Assembly (NCBI GenBank): GCA_024398135.1
Contig: CP073750.1
Location: forward strand, 1,116,001-1,180,000
Source of the DNA: a bacterium SCSIO 12643
GTDB lineage: Bacteria; Bacteroidota; Bacteroidia; Flavobacteriales_G; Salibacteraceae
Direction: 5' to 3'
Length of the DNA: 64,000 bases
This document shows, piece by piece, positions 17,991 through 28,240 of this stretch. The notes under the pieces are model-generated. The model searched no databases. It was not told the DNA's origin and worked only from the letters and a program-made list of their open reading frames with translations. Within the stretch, counting starts at the first letter, position 1; each line of letters starts with the position of its first letter. The position numbers were made by a program, and so were the translations under genes.

Positions 17991-19226
17991 TTATAGACCC
18001 AATAAAACTTCTGCCGGTTCTTTTCCTCCAAAGATCAACTTCGTTGGGTTTTCCAACATTTCTTTTACAGTTTTCAAGAATCCAACTGAATCTTTTCCAT
18101 CAATAATTCTGTGATCATAGCTTAATGCTACATACATAATCGGGCGAATTTCTACCTTACCGTCAATGGCCACCGGACGCTCAACAATATTGTGCATTCC
18201 TAAAATAGCGCTTTGAGGAGGATTGATAATTGGTGTACTCAACATCGATCCAAACACCCCACCATTGGTGATCGTAAATGTTCCTCCGGTCATTTCATCC
18301 AAACTCAATTTACCTTCACGTGCTTTCAATGCCAAACGTTTCACTTCTGCTTCAATCTCGGCTAAGCTCATCGTCTCTGCATTACGAATCACAGGAACCA
18401 TCAATCCTTTAGGAGCTGAAACCGCAATTGCGATATCTGCATAATCGTAAGAAATGATTTCCTCACCATCGATCATTGAGTTAACCAATGGATATAGATT
18501 CAACGCTTCCGCACATGCCTTAGTGAAAAATGACATAAACCCTAAGCCTACACCATGTTTCTCTCCGAATGCTTGTTTGTATTTTTTACGTAAATCCATG
18601 ATTGGCTTCATGTCTACCTCATTAAATGTGGTCAACATAGCCGTATCATTCTTAACTGAAACTAAACGCTTAGATAGTTTTCTACGTAACATACTCATCT
18701 TCTTACGACTTTCGTTACGCTCTCCGGTTGGTGTATAAATGGTAGACGCATCTACTCCTCCAGTTAAATATAAATCTACATCACCTCTAACGATTTTACC
18801 ATTAGAACCTGATGGATTTACCTTAGCAGGATTCACAGCGTTTTGCTTCATTACTTCTTTGGCCAAAGGTGTTGCTTTTACATCCACTGCTGGTGCAGAA
18901 GCTGTTGGAGCTGGCTTAGATTCAGCTGTAGGTGCGGGAGCCTCTTCTTTAGTTTCCGCTACTGCAGACTCAAAGCCTTCTGGTTTTTCAGCGTCTGTAT
19001 CAATATTACAAACCACTTGCCCTACCTCAACAGTATCACCTTCTTCAGCAATTAAAGTTATCACCCCTGAAGCTTCAGCAGGTAATTCCAATGTAGCTTT
19101 ATCCGAATCAATCTCAGCTATAATTTGATCCGTTTCTACATAGTCGCCCGACTCTACAAGCCATTGTGCGATTTCTACTTCCGTTATCGATTCTCCCGGA
19201 CTCGGGATTTTCATTTCCAAACTCAT
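17991..19226 (-). CDS. sucB: Dihydrolipoyllysine succinyltransferase, E2 of 2-oxoglutarate dehydrogenase
   Basis: 411 residues. Order of parts: one N-terminal lipoyl domain with lipoyl lysine K43 in [11 protein letters not shown]; an Ala/Pro linker (about 80-115); a peripheral subunit-binding domain ([17 protein letters not shown] to GKIVRGDV, about 118-150); and the catalytic acyltransferase domain ending with HRIIDG at 372-377, where H372 is catalytic. It accepts the succinyl group from E1 and transfers it to CoA in the TCA cycle. It starts three bases after the E1 gene stop, so the two form an operon. E3 (lipoamide dehydrogenase) is not in the window. Confidence 0.95.
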   Translation of the reverse strand: MSLEMKIPSPGESITEVEIAQWLVESGDYVETDQIIAEIDSDKATLELPAEASGVITLIAEEGDTVEVGQVVCNIDTDAEKPEGFESAVAETKEEAPAPTAESKPAPTASAPAVDVKATPLAKEVMKQNAVNPAKVNPSGSNGKIVRGDVDLYLTGGVDASTIYTPTGERNESRKKMSMLRRKLSKRLVSVKNDTAMLTTFNEVDMKPIMDLRKKYKQAFGEKHGVGLGFMSFFTKACAEALNLYPLVNSMIDGEEIISYDYADIAIAVSAPKGLMVPVIRNAETMSLAEIEAEVKRLALKAREGKLSLDEMTGGTFTITNGGVFGSMLSTPIINPPQSAILGMHNIVERPVAIDGKVEIRPIMYVALSYDHRIIDGKDSVGFLKTVKEMLENPTKLIFGGKEPAEVLLGL

Positions 19227-19229
19227 AAT

Positions 19230-21926
19230 CTATTTAAAAACTTGATCAATAATTTTATTTTGACGATACTCAAATGCTTTTGAAGATCCTGATGCAGGAC
19301 TTCCACTTGATCTACGCGAAATTACATCTAAATTGAACTTACGCATCTTACGTAAGATATATCCCCAGGCACCCATATTTTCTGGCTCTTCCTGTACCCA
19401 GAATAATTCAGCACCTTTATATTTCTCCACAATCGCTTCTATTTTCTCCATATTCAATGGATACAATTGCTCTAATCTAACGATCGCTACATCATCTCGC
19501 TTCAACTCTTCACGCTTTGCAATTAAATCGTAATAGATCTTACCGTTTAAGAATACCACACGTTTCACATTTGCAGCATCTACCGTATCATCAATAATTT
19601 CTTCAAATGCTCCATTGGCAAAGTCCGAAACTTTAGAGACACATTGTGGATGTCTTAAAAGCGATTTTGGTGTAAACACAACCAATGGCTTACGGAAATC
19701 ACGTTTTAACTGTCTTCTTAATAAATGGAAGTAATTTGCAGGGCTTGTACAATTTGCCACTACAAAATTATCCTCAGCTGCCAATTGTAGGAAACGCTCC
19801 ATACGAGCACTAGAGTGCTCTGCTCCCTGTCCTTCATATCCATGAGGCAATAATATCACCATACCATTCATGGTCTTCCACTTGTCTTCTGCAGCAGATA
19901 AGAACTGGTCAAAAATGATTTGTGCTCCATTGGCAAAATCACCAAACTGTGCCTCCCAAATCACCAATGAATTTGGAGATGCCGAAGCATATCCATAATC
20001 AAATCCTAATACCGCGTATTCAGATAAGAATGAATTGTAAATGCTAAAACTTCCTTGTTTCTCTTGCAGATTTCTTAAAGGCACATACTTTTCTTCGCTG
20101 TCTTCTACCATTACAGTAGCATGTCTATGCGAGAAAGTCCCTCTTTCCACATCCTGTCCACTGATTCTTACATCATGTCCTTCAGTCAATAAACTCGCAT
20201 AAGCCAAAAGTTCTCCCATGGCCCAATCCAGTTTATCCGTATTCAACATTTCTTTACGTGCATCAAATAATTTTTGAATTTTTCTAAAGAACTTTTTGTC
20301 TTTAGGCAAATCGTTCAATGCCACCCCAAGTGTTCTCACCTGATCTTCAGAAATTGCTGTTTCCACCGGTTTCAATACATCACCAATCACAGGAACAGAT
20401 AAATCTTTCCAGGTTTCTTTCATGAAGTCTTGAATATCTGCATGCTCTTCAGTCTTCGCTACTTCTAAACCTTTATTTAATTCCTTTTCAAAAGCTTCCT
20501 TAGTTTCTTTCGCATAAGAAGCGGAAAGGATTCCTTCCTGAATCAATTTCGCAGCATAAATATCTTTTGGGTTCTTATGCTTCGCAATTGCTTTGTATAA
20601 AATTGGCTGTGTAAATCTTGGCTCATCACCTTCGTTATGACCAAACTTACGATAGCCTAATAAATCAATAAAAACGTCTTTTTTATAACGTTGTCTGAAA
20701 TCCATTGCGATTTCCATCACATGTACAACAGACTCTACATCGTCACCATTTACATGGAAAACCGGAGATAAAGAAACTTTACCTACATCGGTACAGTATG
20801 TACTGGAACGTCCATCGATATAATTCGTAGTAAATCCGACTTGATTATTGATTACAATATGAATTGTACCCCCTGTTTTATATCCATTCAATTGTGCCAT
20901 TTGAACCACTTCGTACACTACTCCCTGACCTGAAATAGATGCATCTCCATGAATCACTATTGGCAACGCTTCATCTGAACTTTCTAATTCGTTATCGATC
21001 TTTGCTCTGGTAATTCCTTCTACCACCGGACCTACAGCCTCCAGGTGAGATGGATTCGGAGCTAAAGTCAATTTCAACTCTTTTCCTTTATTGGTTTTCA
21101 CCAATCTGGTTGATCCCAGGTGATATTTTACATCACCGTCAAACAATTCATCATCATAATCTAACCCCGCAAACTCCGTAAAAATTCTTTCTAAAGGCTT
21201 TTTAAAGATATTTGCTAAAACATTCAAACGACCACGATGTGCCATTCCAATAATCAACTCTTTCACACCAAGATCAGAACCATTTTCCATCAAAGCATAC
21301 AAAGCAGGAATTAATGCTTCGCCACCTTCTAATGAAAACCTCTTTTGCCCTACGAATTTCTTATGTAGAAAACTTTCAAATTCTACGGCATCATTTAGCT
21401 TACCGTAAATTCGAAGTTTTTGATCTTTAGAATAATCAGGTGTATTTCTGTTTTTCTCTACCCGCTTCACAATCCAGTCTAATTGCTCTGGCTTACGGTT
21501 GTAAACATACTCTACTCCAATTGACTTACAGTACGTTTGCTCTAAGAACGCAATAATTTCCTTAAGCGTAGTTGATCCGATACCTAATGTTTTTCCTGCA
21601 TGGAAAACAGTATTTAAATCACTTTCTTGTAGTCCGTAATATTCAATTGAAATCGTGTCGGTGTACGCTCTTCTGGTACGAACAGGGTTTGTCTTTGTAA
21701 ACAGGTGTCCTCTTGTTCTGTAGCCATCAATGAGTTGATAAACCTTAAACTCTTTTTCTACATTGGCTGGTATTTCCCCGCCATCATATTGCTCTAACGC
21801 AAATTCGAATCCCTGAAAAAATTCTTTCCAAGTTGCATCTACATTCTCAGGATTCGCTTTGTATTGCTCATAAACCTCGTTTATGGCGTTCACATCTCCG
21901 TTCCCTACGTAGGAATAATTGTCCAT
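19230..21926 (-). CDS. sucA: 2-oxoglutarate dehydrogenase E1 component
   Basis: 898 residues from the ATG at 21926. This start was chosen because the family N terminus (MDNYSYVGNGDVNAINEVY) begins there; an upstream alternative at 22028 adds 34 residues of unrelated sequence. Visible landmarks are the E1-specific GMAHRGRLNVL, GSTRLV, the thiamine-diphosphate motif GDASISGQGVVYE, GYRKFGHNEGDEP, LPHGYEGQGAEHSSAR and the C-terminal EEPENMGAWGYI. It decarboxylates 2-oxoglutarate with thiamine diphosphate and passes the succinyl group to E2. It forms an operon with sucB (3-base gap). Confidence 0.95.
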   Translation of the reverse strand: MDNYSYVGNGDVNAINEVYEQYKANPENVDATWKEFFQGFEFALEQYDGGEIPANVEKEFKVYQLIDGYRTRGHLFTKTNPVRTRRAYTDTISIEYYGLQESDLNTVFHAGKTLGIGSTTLKEIIAFLEQTYCKSIGVEYVYNRKPEQLDWIVKRVEKNRNTPDYSKDQKLRIYGKLNDAVEFESFLHKKFVGQKRFSLEGGEALIPALYALMENGSDLGVKELIIGMAHRGRLNVLANIFKKPLERIFTEFAGLDYDDELFDGDVKYHLGSTRLVKTNKGKELKLTLAPNPSHLEAVGPVVEGITRAKIDNELESSDEALPIVIHGDASISGQGVVYEVVQMAQLNGYKTGGTIHIVINNQVGFTTNYIDGRSSTYCTDVGKVSLSPVFHVNGDDVESVVHVMEIAMDFRQRYKKDVFIDLLGYRKFGHNEGDEPRFTQPILYKAIAKHKNPKDIYAAKLIQEGILSASYAKETKEAFEKELNKGLEVAKTEEHADIQDFMKETWKDLSVPVIGDVLKPVETAISEDQVRTLGVALNDLPKDKKFFRKIQKLFDARKEMLNTDKLDWAMGELLAYASLLTEGHDVRISGQDVERGTFSHRHATVMVEDSEEKYVPLRNLQEKQGSFSIYNSFLSEYAVLGFDYGYASASPNSLVIWEAQFGDFANGAQIIFDQFLSAAEDKWKTMNGMVILLPHGYEGQGAEHSSARMERFLQLAAEDNFVVANCTSPANYFHLLRRQLKRDFRKPLVVFTPKSLLRHPQCVSKVSDFANGAFEEIIDDTVDAANVKRVVFLNGKIYYDLIAKREELKRDDVAIVRLEQLYPLNMEKIEAIVEKYKGAELFWVQEEPENMGAWGYILRKMRKFNLDVISRRSSGSPASGSSKAFEYRQNKIIDQVFK

Positions 21927-22095
21927 TTCTTGGCTCGTTGATTTATTGGCAAATTTAGATTCAATTTCGGGGTAAAAGAAATGAAAGTTTGATTTATTTG
22001 GAAATATTTTAATACTTAAGTTACACACGATTTATAATCTCATAACATTGGAGACGAGCGAACTCCCGTATCCTTTATTATTATTGAGACACGCG

Positions 22096-23544
22096 CTATT
22101 TATCACCAAATTTTAAAATATTATAAATCCCTTTTAAGTTAATTAATCGGGTGACAAAAGCCCAACCCACAGAGAAGATCAGGAGTATCGCCATCATTAA
22201 TTTATGATCAATGTCAAACAAACAAATGATTTCAGCCATGGCATATAGCCCTCCAGAGAACAAAATAAGACTCGCAATCAGTTGCCATCTGGGTTTTACT
22301 ACAAACGCTTTTTTGATGTATAATAACTGAAGTCCGACCACAACAATTTGAGTAACTAAAGTGGCCATTGCAGCTCCTTTAATTCCAATACTTGGGATCA
22401 AACCATAATTTAACCCCACGTTGATTATCAACCCTATAAATGAGATCACATTGAGCACCTTCATATCTCCATTTGCTGTGAGCAGTGTTCCAAAAACATA
22501 GGTAGAAGCCAATGGAATAAATGTATACATCAGGATAGTTTGAATCTCTGCTGATTTTTCAAACTCAGCATCAAACAAAATTCTAACCACATCAATACTG
22601 AAGAAAGAAATGACTATTGCTCCAATAATTGCCGGGGTAACCAATAACCTAAATGAAAGCGACATCAGATTCTCAATCTTTTCTTTTTGCGCCAGCATTT
22701 TTGAGAACATGGGTAACAATAATGTGGCGAATAATAATGCAAACATACTTGCCATCTCAGGTAAACGATATCCTTGTGCATAAATCCCAGCCTCTTTTGC
22801 GCCATCTGGTAAAATACTTTCAATCATGATGACATCTATTCTATAATAAATCGTCATGATCAAGGTCAACATCGCGTAAGGGAAACTATCCTTTACGATT
22901 TTAGGCAAGACATCAAACTGTGGCTTTTCAATTTTGACTTTTGCTTCAAACAATAAAATGGCCAAAGCCACTACTATTGTTGACATATACGCAGCGCCCT
23001 GAGCATACGCAAACCACTCAATTCTAAAAGGAACTTTTATCAAATCGGTCCATAACAGCACGCCACAAATTGCAATCATCAGGAGTCTATCCAGTACCGA
23101 AATGATACTATCCACTTTAAAGAATTGAAGTCCGGCTAAATTGGCTCTCAGAAACAACACGATTGAAAGTAACACTTGATTTACTCCAATGAGCAGAAGA
23201 AGGTAGAGATAATGATCGGGATAATTTTTGACATACTTCCCGATAGTCATTACCAAAATCACGAACAACAATCCAAATCCCAGTTTGACTACCGACAAGG
23301 TAGACAACAACTGTCCGGCTGCTTTTGGATTCTGGGAAATATTCCGGTTTTGGAAATTATTAATACCGAAATCCAGGAAAATATGGAACAAAAAAGAGAA
23401 GTTCAGCATGGTAAAATAAATCCCATACGATTCAATTCCAACTGCATTCTGGACCCCAATACCAATCCCTAAAACCCAAAAAGGCTTAATCAGTAGATTC
23501 AGAAATAAGAGAAATCCTAAATTGGTAATGAACTTCTTTTGCAC
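22096..23544 (-). CDS. Polysaccharide flippase (Wzx/MOP superfamily)
   Basis: 482 residues with about twelve to fourteen hydrophobic helices and few soluble loops. The pattern of an N-terminal segment (NIQ-free loop FGINNFQNRNISQNP at about 55-70) and the central YYRIDVIMIESILPDGAKEAGIYAQGYRL segment (here about 220-255; the motif of helix 7 in lipid-linked oligosaccharide flippases) supports the MOP family. It probably flips an undecaprenyl-linked glycan across the inner membrane. It is divergent from a glycosyltransferase gene, 164 bases away, which supports a role in surface glycan synthesis. Confidence 0.85.
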   Translation of the reverse strand: MQKKFITNLGFLLFLNLLIKPFWVLGIGIGVQNAVGIESYGIYFTMLNFSFLFHIFLDFGINNFQNRNISQNPKAAGQLLSTLSVVKLGFGLLFVILVMTIGKYVKNYPDHYLYLLLLIGVNQVLLSIVLFLRANLAGLQFFKVDSIISVLDRLLMIAICGVLLWTDLIKVPFRIEWFAYAQGAAYMSTIVVALAILLFEAKVKIEKPQFDVLPKIVKDSFPYAMLTLIMTIYYRIDVIMIESILPDGAKEAGIYAQGYRLPEMASMFALLFATLLLPMFSKMLAQKEKIENLMSLSFRLLVTPAIIGAIVISFFSIDVVRILFDAEFEKSAEIQTILMYTFIPLASTYVFGTLLTANGDMKVLNVISFIGLIINVGLNYGLIPSIGIKGAAMATLVTQIVVVGLQLLYIKKAFVVKPRWQLIASLILFSGGLYAMAEIICLFDIDHKLMMAILLIFSVGWAFVTRLINLKGIYNILKFGDK

Positions 23545-23708
23545 ATTATTGGTTTTGGGTCAAGCTTTAACATCTCACCCTTATTATAGTGGCCGTAAAA
23601 GTAATAAGTTTTAGGCTGGGCTCCCATTAAATTTATTGTTCTGCAATTCAAATGACATCTATCGCTTTTGGCCATTGACAATATTTTTTGCAATTATCCC
23701 CATTGAAA

Positions 23709-24878
23709 ATGTTACTTTCGTCTCGTTATTTCAGAAACTCATTCAGATTGAAAATTGCAGTCAATACAAGGTTATTACTACCGGGTAAACTAGAAGGTAT
23801 CGGATGGTTTACATATGAAACTCTAAAACGCATCACTGAATCACATCCTGAACATGAGTTCTTATTCTTGTTTGATCGTCAGTATAGCGAAGAGTTTATT
23901 TTTTCTGATAATGTAACCCCCATCATCGTACCGCTTCAGGCCAGACATCCGATTTTATATTATATCTGGTTTGAATGGCTGATTCCCCCGATTTTAAGGA
24001 AAAATAATGTAGACTTATTTCTATCTCCGGATGGGTACTTAAGTTTAAATTCAGAGAAAAAACAACTTGCGGTCATACACGACATCAACTTTGAATATTA
24101 CCCAAGGCATCTGCCATGGTTTGCCAGAAAGTACTACCGTTTCTTTTTTCCGAAGTTCTCTGATAAAGCTAAAAGAATTGCTACAGTATCTCAATTTAGT
24201 AAGGAAGACCTGATCAGACATTATGAGGCAGAACCTGAAAAAATTGATGTGGTCTATAATGGTGTGAGCGATGTGTACAAACCTGTTTCTGAAGAAGTAA
24301 AAAAACAAACCAGAGATCAACATACGCAAGGGGCGCCATACTTCATTTTTATCGGATCTATCCAACCCCGAAAAAACCTCACTCAGTTATTCAAGGCTTT
24401 TGATCTTTTCAAAAAAGCACATGATACGGATATCAAATTGTTAATCGTAGGAGAAAAAAGATGGTGGACCAAAGCCATTCGAACAGCTTTCGATGAAATG
24501 CAATTTCAGGATGATGTTATTTTTTCAGGTAGATTAGAACAAAAAGAATTAAGTGAAGCGCTGGCATCTGCGTTGGCATTAGTCTATGTTTCCTTCTTTG
24601 AAGGATTTGGAATTCCAATTGTAGAATCTATGAATTGTAATGTTCCGGTAATTACTTCAAATGTAACATCTATGCCAGAAGTTGCCGGAAAAGCAGGTGT
24701 ATACGTGAGCCCTTTTGACTCTGCCTCTATTCGTGAGGGAATGGAAAAAATAGCATTCGACCAAAAACTTGTTGGAGAATTGATCGAAGCTGGCAAAGTG
24801 CAAAGAGAAAAATTCAGTTGGGATAAAACAGCTCAGGCATTATGGAATTCGATTGAAAAATGTGTTTATGAGTCTTAA
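23709..24878 (+). CDS. GT4-family glycosyltransferase
   Basis: 389 residues from the ATG at 23709; a TTG at 23688 is in frame but less likely. The GT-B fold is shown by an N-terminal domain ([20 protein letters not shown]), a central donor-side loop [11 protein letters not shown] (about 216-226) and the catalytic-site motif [20 protein letters not shown] (about 301-320), the EX7E region of GT4 enzymes. The donor sugar is unknown. The 3' end overlaps the RNase HII ATG by 11 bases, so the two genes are likely co-transcribed. It is divergent from a flippase gene. Confidence 0.88.
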   Translation: MLLSSRYFRNSFRLKIAVNTRLLLPGKLEGIGWFTYETLKRITESHPEHEFLFLFDRQYSEEFIFSDNVTPIIVPLQARHPILYYIWFEWLIPPILRKNNVDLFLSPDGYLSLNSEKKQLAVIHDINFEYYPRHLPWFARKYYRFFFPKFSDKAKRIATVSQFSKEDLIRHYEAEPEKIDVVYNGVSDVYKPVSEEVKKQTRDQHTQGAPYFIFIGSIQPRKNLTQLFKAFDLFKKAHDTDIKLLIVGEKRWWTKAIRTAFDEMQFQDDVIFSGRLEQKELSEALASALALVYVSFFEGFGIPIVESMNCNVPVITSNVTSMPEVAGKAGVYVSPFDSASIREGMEKIAFDQKLVGELIEAGKVQREKFSWDKTAQALWNSIEKCVYES

Positions 24879-25458
24879 GCCTTTCTCTCAGGAAAATATT
24901 TTAGAAGCCGGATGTGATGAAGCTGGGCGTGGGTGTTTGTCAGGACCTGTGGTAGCCGCTGCGGTAATCCTCCCTCCCAATTTTGCCAATGATGTTCTGA
25001 ACGACTCCAAAAAACTAAGCGAAAAGAAACGCTACGAATTACGCCCCATCATTGAGCGCGAAGCTATTGCATGGGCGGTTGGAATTGTTTCAAATACTAA
25101 AATTGATGAAATCAATATTTTGAATGCTTCTTTTCTAGCCATGACTCAAGCGGTAAAAAAACTGAATCAGGTTCCGGAACATTTATTAATTGATGGAAAC
25201 CGATTTAAATCTGATTTAGACATTCCTTTTTCATGTATGGTAAAAGGAGACTCCAGATTTATGAGCATCGCTGCCGCTTCGGTGCTGGCTAAAACCTATC
25301 GTGACGACATCATGCTCGAACTTCATAAAGAATATCCGGTTTACGATTGGGATAAAAACAAGGGGTATCCAACTCAAAAGCATCGTCAACAAATTGCCAT
25401 TCATGGCGCTACTCCACATCATAGAAAATCGTTTACACTTCTACCTAAAACAGTATAA
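24868..25458 (+). CDS. rnhB: Ribonuclease HII
   Basis: 196 residues from the ATG at 24868, inside the glycosyltransferase gene; a TTG at 24853 is an in-frame alternative. Catalytic residues of the RNase H fold: D17 and E18 in GCDEAGRG, the aspartate in LIDGNRF, and the downstream aspartate in [10 protein letters not shown]. The enzyme removes ribonucleotides misincorporated in DNA and RNA of RNA-DNA hybrids. Its TAA overlaps the next ATG by one base (TAATG at 25456-25460). Confidence 0.93.
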   Translation: MSLKPFSQENILEAGCDEAGRGCLSGPVVAAAVILPPNFANDVLNDSKKLSEKKRYELRPIIEREAIAWAVGIVSNTKIDEINILNASFLAMTQAVKKLNQVPEHLLIDGNRFKSDLDIPFSCMVKGDSRFMSIAAASVLAKTYRDDIMLELHKEYPVYDWDKNKGYPTQKHRQQIAIHGATPHHRKSFTLLPKTV

Positions 25459-26255
25459 TGTATAAATATTTTCTTTTCGCCATACTGTTTATGGGGCTAT
25501 TCGCCTGCTCTTCAGAACCTAAAACTGAGACAGTAGCACCATCTCAACCTAAAATTGAAAAGAAAAAGGAAACTCCGGTTAAAGAGAAAGTAAAACCTCA
25601 ACCGATCAAAAAAGAATATCCACGCATTACCAATCAGAATGTGGTTCAATTTTTAACTCGATACGGGAAAGAAAATAAAGAAACCGTAATTCGACTGACT
25701 TGTCCATATGGGGATATCGATATCAAACTTTACAACAACACGCCACTACACCGTGCCAACATGATCTACCTGACAAAAAGAGGTTATTTTGATCTCACTC
25801 AATTTTATAGAGTCTCTAAAGATTTTGTGGATCAAGCTGGAAATTCTGACGAATGGGAATGTCAGGAAATGCGTGCGGAAATTGGGGGGTATACACTTCC
25901 TGCAGAATTCAACACGCAAAACATCCATAAATATGGTGCAGTAGCTATGGCCAGACGTTATGATAAAAACCCAACCAAAAGGTCATCCCCTTTTGAATTC
26001 TATATCACTTTAGGGCGTCCATATAATGCCACAGAAATTCGTGCCCACGAAAGAGAGTTTGGCACTTCTTATTCGGATGAACAAAAGACGATCTATAAGA
26101 AAATCGGAGGTACCCCATTCTTAGATCAACAGCATACGGTAATTGGCGAAGTGATCAGTGGAATTGAAGTTGCACAAGAACTGAACAAGGTAAAAGTGGA
26201 CAACAGAGAGTGGCCGTTGACAGAGATTCCAATCTCTATGAAAGTGATTCGTTAA
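25458..26255 (+). CDS. Cyclophilin-type peptidyl-prolyl isomerase lipoprotein
   Basis: 265 residues. A lipobox is present (GLFACSSE, cysteine at about residue 17), followed by a Lys/Pro-rich linker (about 20-50). The cyclophilin domain spans about 70-265: FYRVSKDFVDQAGN (catalytic-arginine region), AMARRYDKNP, SPFEFYITLG and HTVIGEVISGIEVAQELN. It probably assists folding in the periplasm or outer envelope. Translation is coupled to rnhB by a one-base overlap. Its stop is two bases from the stop of a convergent gene. Confidence 0.88.
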   Translation: MYKYFLFAILFMGLFACSSEPKTETVAPSQPKIEKKKETPVKEKVKPQPIKKEYPRITNQNVVQFLTRYGKENKETVIRLTCPYGDIDIKLYNNTPLHRANMIYLTKRGYFDLTQFYRVSKDFVDQAGNSDEWECQEMRAEIGGYTLPAEFNTQNIHKYGAVAMARRYDKNPTKRSSPFEFYITLGRPYNATEIRAHEREFGTSYSDEQKTIYKKIGGTPFLDQQHTVIGEVISGIEVAQELNKVKVDNREWPLTEIPISMKVIR

Positions 26256-26257
26256 TC

Positions 26258-26503
26258 CTAACTCAAATCCATTGGGATCAACTTCATTGCAAAAACAACT
26301 TTAGAATCTTCTTTAGACGTACGTTCAATTTCGTCCTGAACAATCTGCATCACTTCTTTGTATTCTCCAAATACCTGTGTACTCATATTGTTTTCATGAA
26401 TCGTCACATTTGTATTGGATTTCAATCTCTCGATAAAATCGAGAATTGGAGGCTTATAATCCGGATTTAAAGGATACATGCTGATATCTATAGATACTTT
26501 CAT
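26258..26503 (-). CDS. Thiamine-binding-type protein (MTH1187/YqgV family)
   Basis: 81 residues. The start (KVSIDISMYPL, then PPILDFIERL) and the central MSTQVFGEYKEVM segment match the MTH1187/YkoF-like family (PF01910), small tetrameric ferredoxin-fold proteins, some of which bind thiamine or its precursor. It is one base downstream of the LRR gene (26505) on the same strand and could be its operon partner. No thiamine gene is nearby, so the ligand is an inference. Confidence 0.75.
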   Translation of the reverse strand: MKVSIDISMYPLNPDYKPPILDFIERLKSNTNVTIHENNMSTQVFGEYKEVMQIVQDEIERTSKEDSKVVFAMKLIPMDLS

Positions 26504-26504
26504 C

Positions 26505-27074
26505 TTAATTGCAATTACAAGTTAAAGGGAATAATTTGATACAATCATGCGGCAGCATTTTTCTGATTTTATCTGCTGTTTCAGGCTCCACATATGAATG
26601 TCTAATATTCAAAAAACTAAGATTTCTACAATAGGCTAATTCATCCGGAACATCTTTCAAATTGGTATAATCTACATCTAAATATTCCAAACGTTTTAAG
26701 TTCCCAATGGATCCTGGCAAGTATCGAAACGAATTATGATGTAATTCCAATACTCTAAGATTTATTAATTGTCCCAATTCTCCGGGAATAGAATCAATCT
26801 TATTTCGGCTCAGATTCAGTTCTTTTAATTCCGTTAGTTTAGAAATTTCTGCTGGGATTTCAGTAATCTTATTCTTACTTAAATTGAGTTCCTGAAGATT
26901 TTTGAGGTTACAAACCTCCATCGGAAACTCCGTAAGTTTTTGTTTCTTTAAAATCAAGACCTTCACACTATCTCCGGCTTGAATAGCTTTATCCAGATCA
27001 GTATATACACTATCCTGCTGTGCTGACAAGATCAACGAAAAACTTAAAGCCCAAATGGTCAAAAACCATTTCAT
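26505..27074 (-). CDS. Secreted leucine-rich-repeat protein
   Basis: 189 residues with a signal peptide (1-19, ending LILSA). Five to six 23-residue leucine-rich repeats run from about residue 38 to 175: LQELNLSKNKITEIPAEI, LKELNLSRNKIDSIPGEL, LRVLELHHNSFRYLPGSI, LEYLDVDYTNLKDVPDEL. The end (CIKLFPLTCNC) carries a Cys cluster. LRR proteins mediate protein binding; the partner is unknown. The ATG overlaps the ribF stop by four bases (27071-27074), which is odd for a secreted protein next to a cytoplasmic enzyme. Confidence 0.85.
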   Translation of the reverse strand: MKWFLTIWALSFSLILSAQQDSVYTDLDKAIQAGDSVKVLILKKQKLTEFPMEVCNLKNLQELNLSKNKITEIPAEISKLTELKELNLSRNKIDSIPGELGQLINLRVLELHHNSFRYLPGSIGNLKRLEYLDVDYTNLKDVPDELAYCRNLSFLNIRHSYVEPETADKIRKMLPHDCIKLFPLTCNCN

Positions 27075-28000
27075 ATTCCCAGGATTTGTAATACTTCGGT
27101 TTGATCTTTTTGCAATTGAACTCCTAAAGCTTCAATGTTCGCAAACTTCTTTTCGCTTCGGGTTCTTTTTTTAAAGTTCACCTGAATGGGTTCTCCATAA
27201 ATAGTACGATTAAAATTGAAGATATGCACTTCTATACTCCTACTACGTTCATCACTTACGGTAGGGTTGTAGCCAATATTAAGCATCCCACCATACATCT
27301 CATCTCCAATCAACACTTCCACAGCATACACTCCGGTTGCAGGAATTATTTTATACGCACTTTCAATTTCGATATTTGCGGTTGGGAACCCTATCGAAGA
27401 TCCTTTTTTACGTCCATGTGCTACCTTTCCCGAAATCATAAAATCATATCCCAGAAAGACATTTGCGGTTTCAATATCCCCTTCTTCTAGTGCTTTGCGA
27501 ATCTTGGTACTACTGATGTTAATATTCTCAAATGTACGTGCTTCAATTTGTTCAATCTCGAAGTCGTAAACTTTTGAAAACTCTTCTAAATCCGTAATTG
27601 AACCTTCTCTATTCCTCCCAAATTGATGATCATAACCAATCACCAAAAGTTTAGTTTGCAACTCTTTAATCAAGATATCACGGACAAAAGAAAGCGAACT
27701 GGTTCGTGAAAACTCTTTGGTAAAAGGAATGATGACAAAATGATCAATCCCTGCTTTTTCCAGGCGATCGATTTTCTCATCAATAGTATGCAACAACTTA
27801 ATGTCTATATCCGGATGAATCACTGTACGTGGATGTGGATCAAAAGTCACAACTACCGTCTCTCCATCATGCTTTTTCGCCAACGTCTTTATCCTATTTA
27901 ATATCTCTTCATGCCCACAATGTACGCCATCAAAAGTCCCAGTAGTCACCACCGCATATTTGGGTGGTTCAAACTTTTCTATTCCGTGATATACCTTCAA
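27071..28000 (-). CDS. ribF: Bifunctional riboflavin kinase / FAD synthetase
   Basis: 309 residues, the normal length. The N-terminal FMN adenylyltransferase domain has the nucleotidyltransferase motif VTTGTFDGVHCGHEEIL (residues 18-34) and VVVTFDPHPR. The C-terminal flavokinase domain has GRKKGSSIGFPTANI (about 196-210) and GVYAVEVLI. It converts riboflavin to FMN and then FAD in the cytoplasm. The upstream 240-base region (28001-28240) is divergent with the HmuY-like gene; I see no FMN riboswitch in it. Confidence 0.95.
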   Translation of the reverse strand: MKVYHGIEKFEPPKYAVVTTGTFDGVHCGHEEILNRIKTLAKKHDGETVVVTFDPHPRTVIHPDIDIKLLHTIDEKIDRLEKAGIDHFVIIPFTKEFSRTSSLSFVRDILIKELQTKLLVIGYDHQFGRNREGSITDLEEFSKVYDFEIEQIEARTFENINISSTKIRKALEEGDIETANVFLGYDFMISGKVAHGRKKGSSIGFPTANIEIESAYKIIPATGVYAVEVLIGDEMYGGMLNIGYNPTVSDERSRSIEVHIFNFNRTIYGEPIQVNFKKRTRSEKKFANIEALGVQLQKDQTEVLQILGI

Positions 28001-28240
28001 ATCCTCTACTTTTATTTAAGGGATACAAAACTAATAATCATGATGAATTGAAACACGCATAATTATCAGATCAGCTAATCACCTCTTTTCCCTAATGTTA
28101 ATTCCTCTCAAGCCCCTATCAATTAGCAAATTCACTACTTTTAGGTAGAGCCTTATGACTTAAACATGACAATCTAACTTTTCCCTTTGCTGTTACTTTG
28201 CAGTCACAAATTTTAATAAGGGCAATTACTAAAAAACATC

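Noticed and set aside
18739-19128. 129-codon plus-strand frame opposite sucB
   Set aside because: It mirrors the Ala/Pro-rich linker of the E2 protein and its low-complexity Ala/Ser sequence is a by-product of that.
26210-26470. 86-codon plus-strand frame overlapping the cyclophilin end
   Set aside because: The opposite strand carries a recognisable MTH1187-family gene over most of this region.
28001-28240. FMN riboswitch upstream of ribF
   Set aside because: I see no RFN-element helices; the region has only short AT-rich palindromes.
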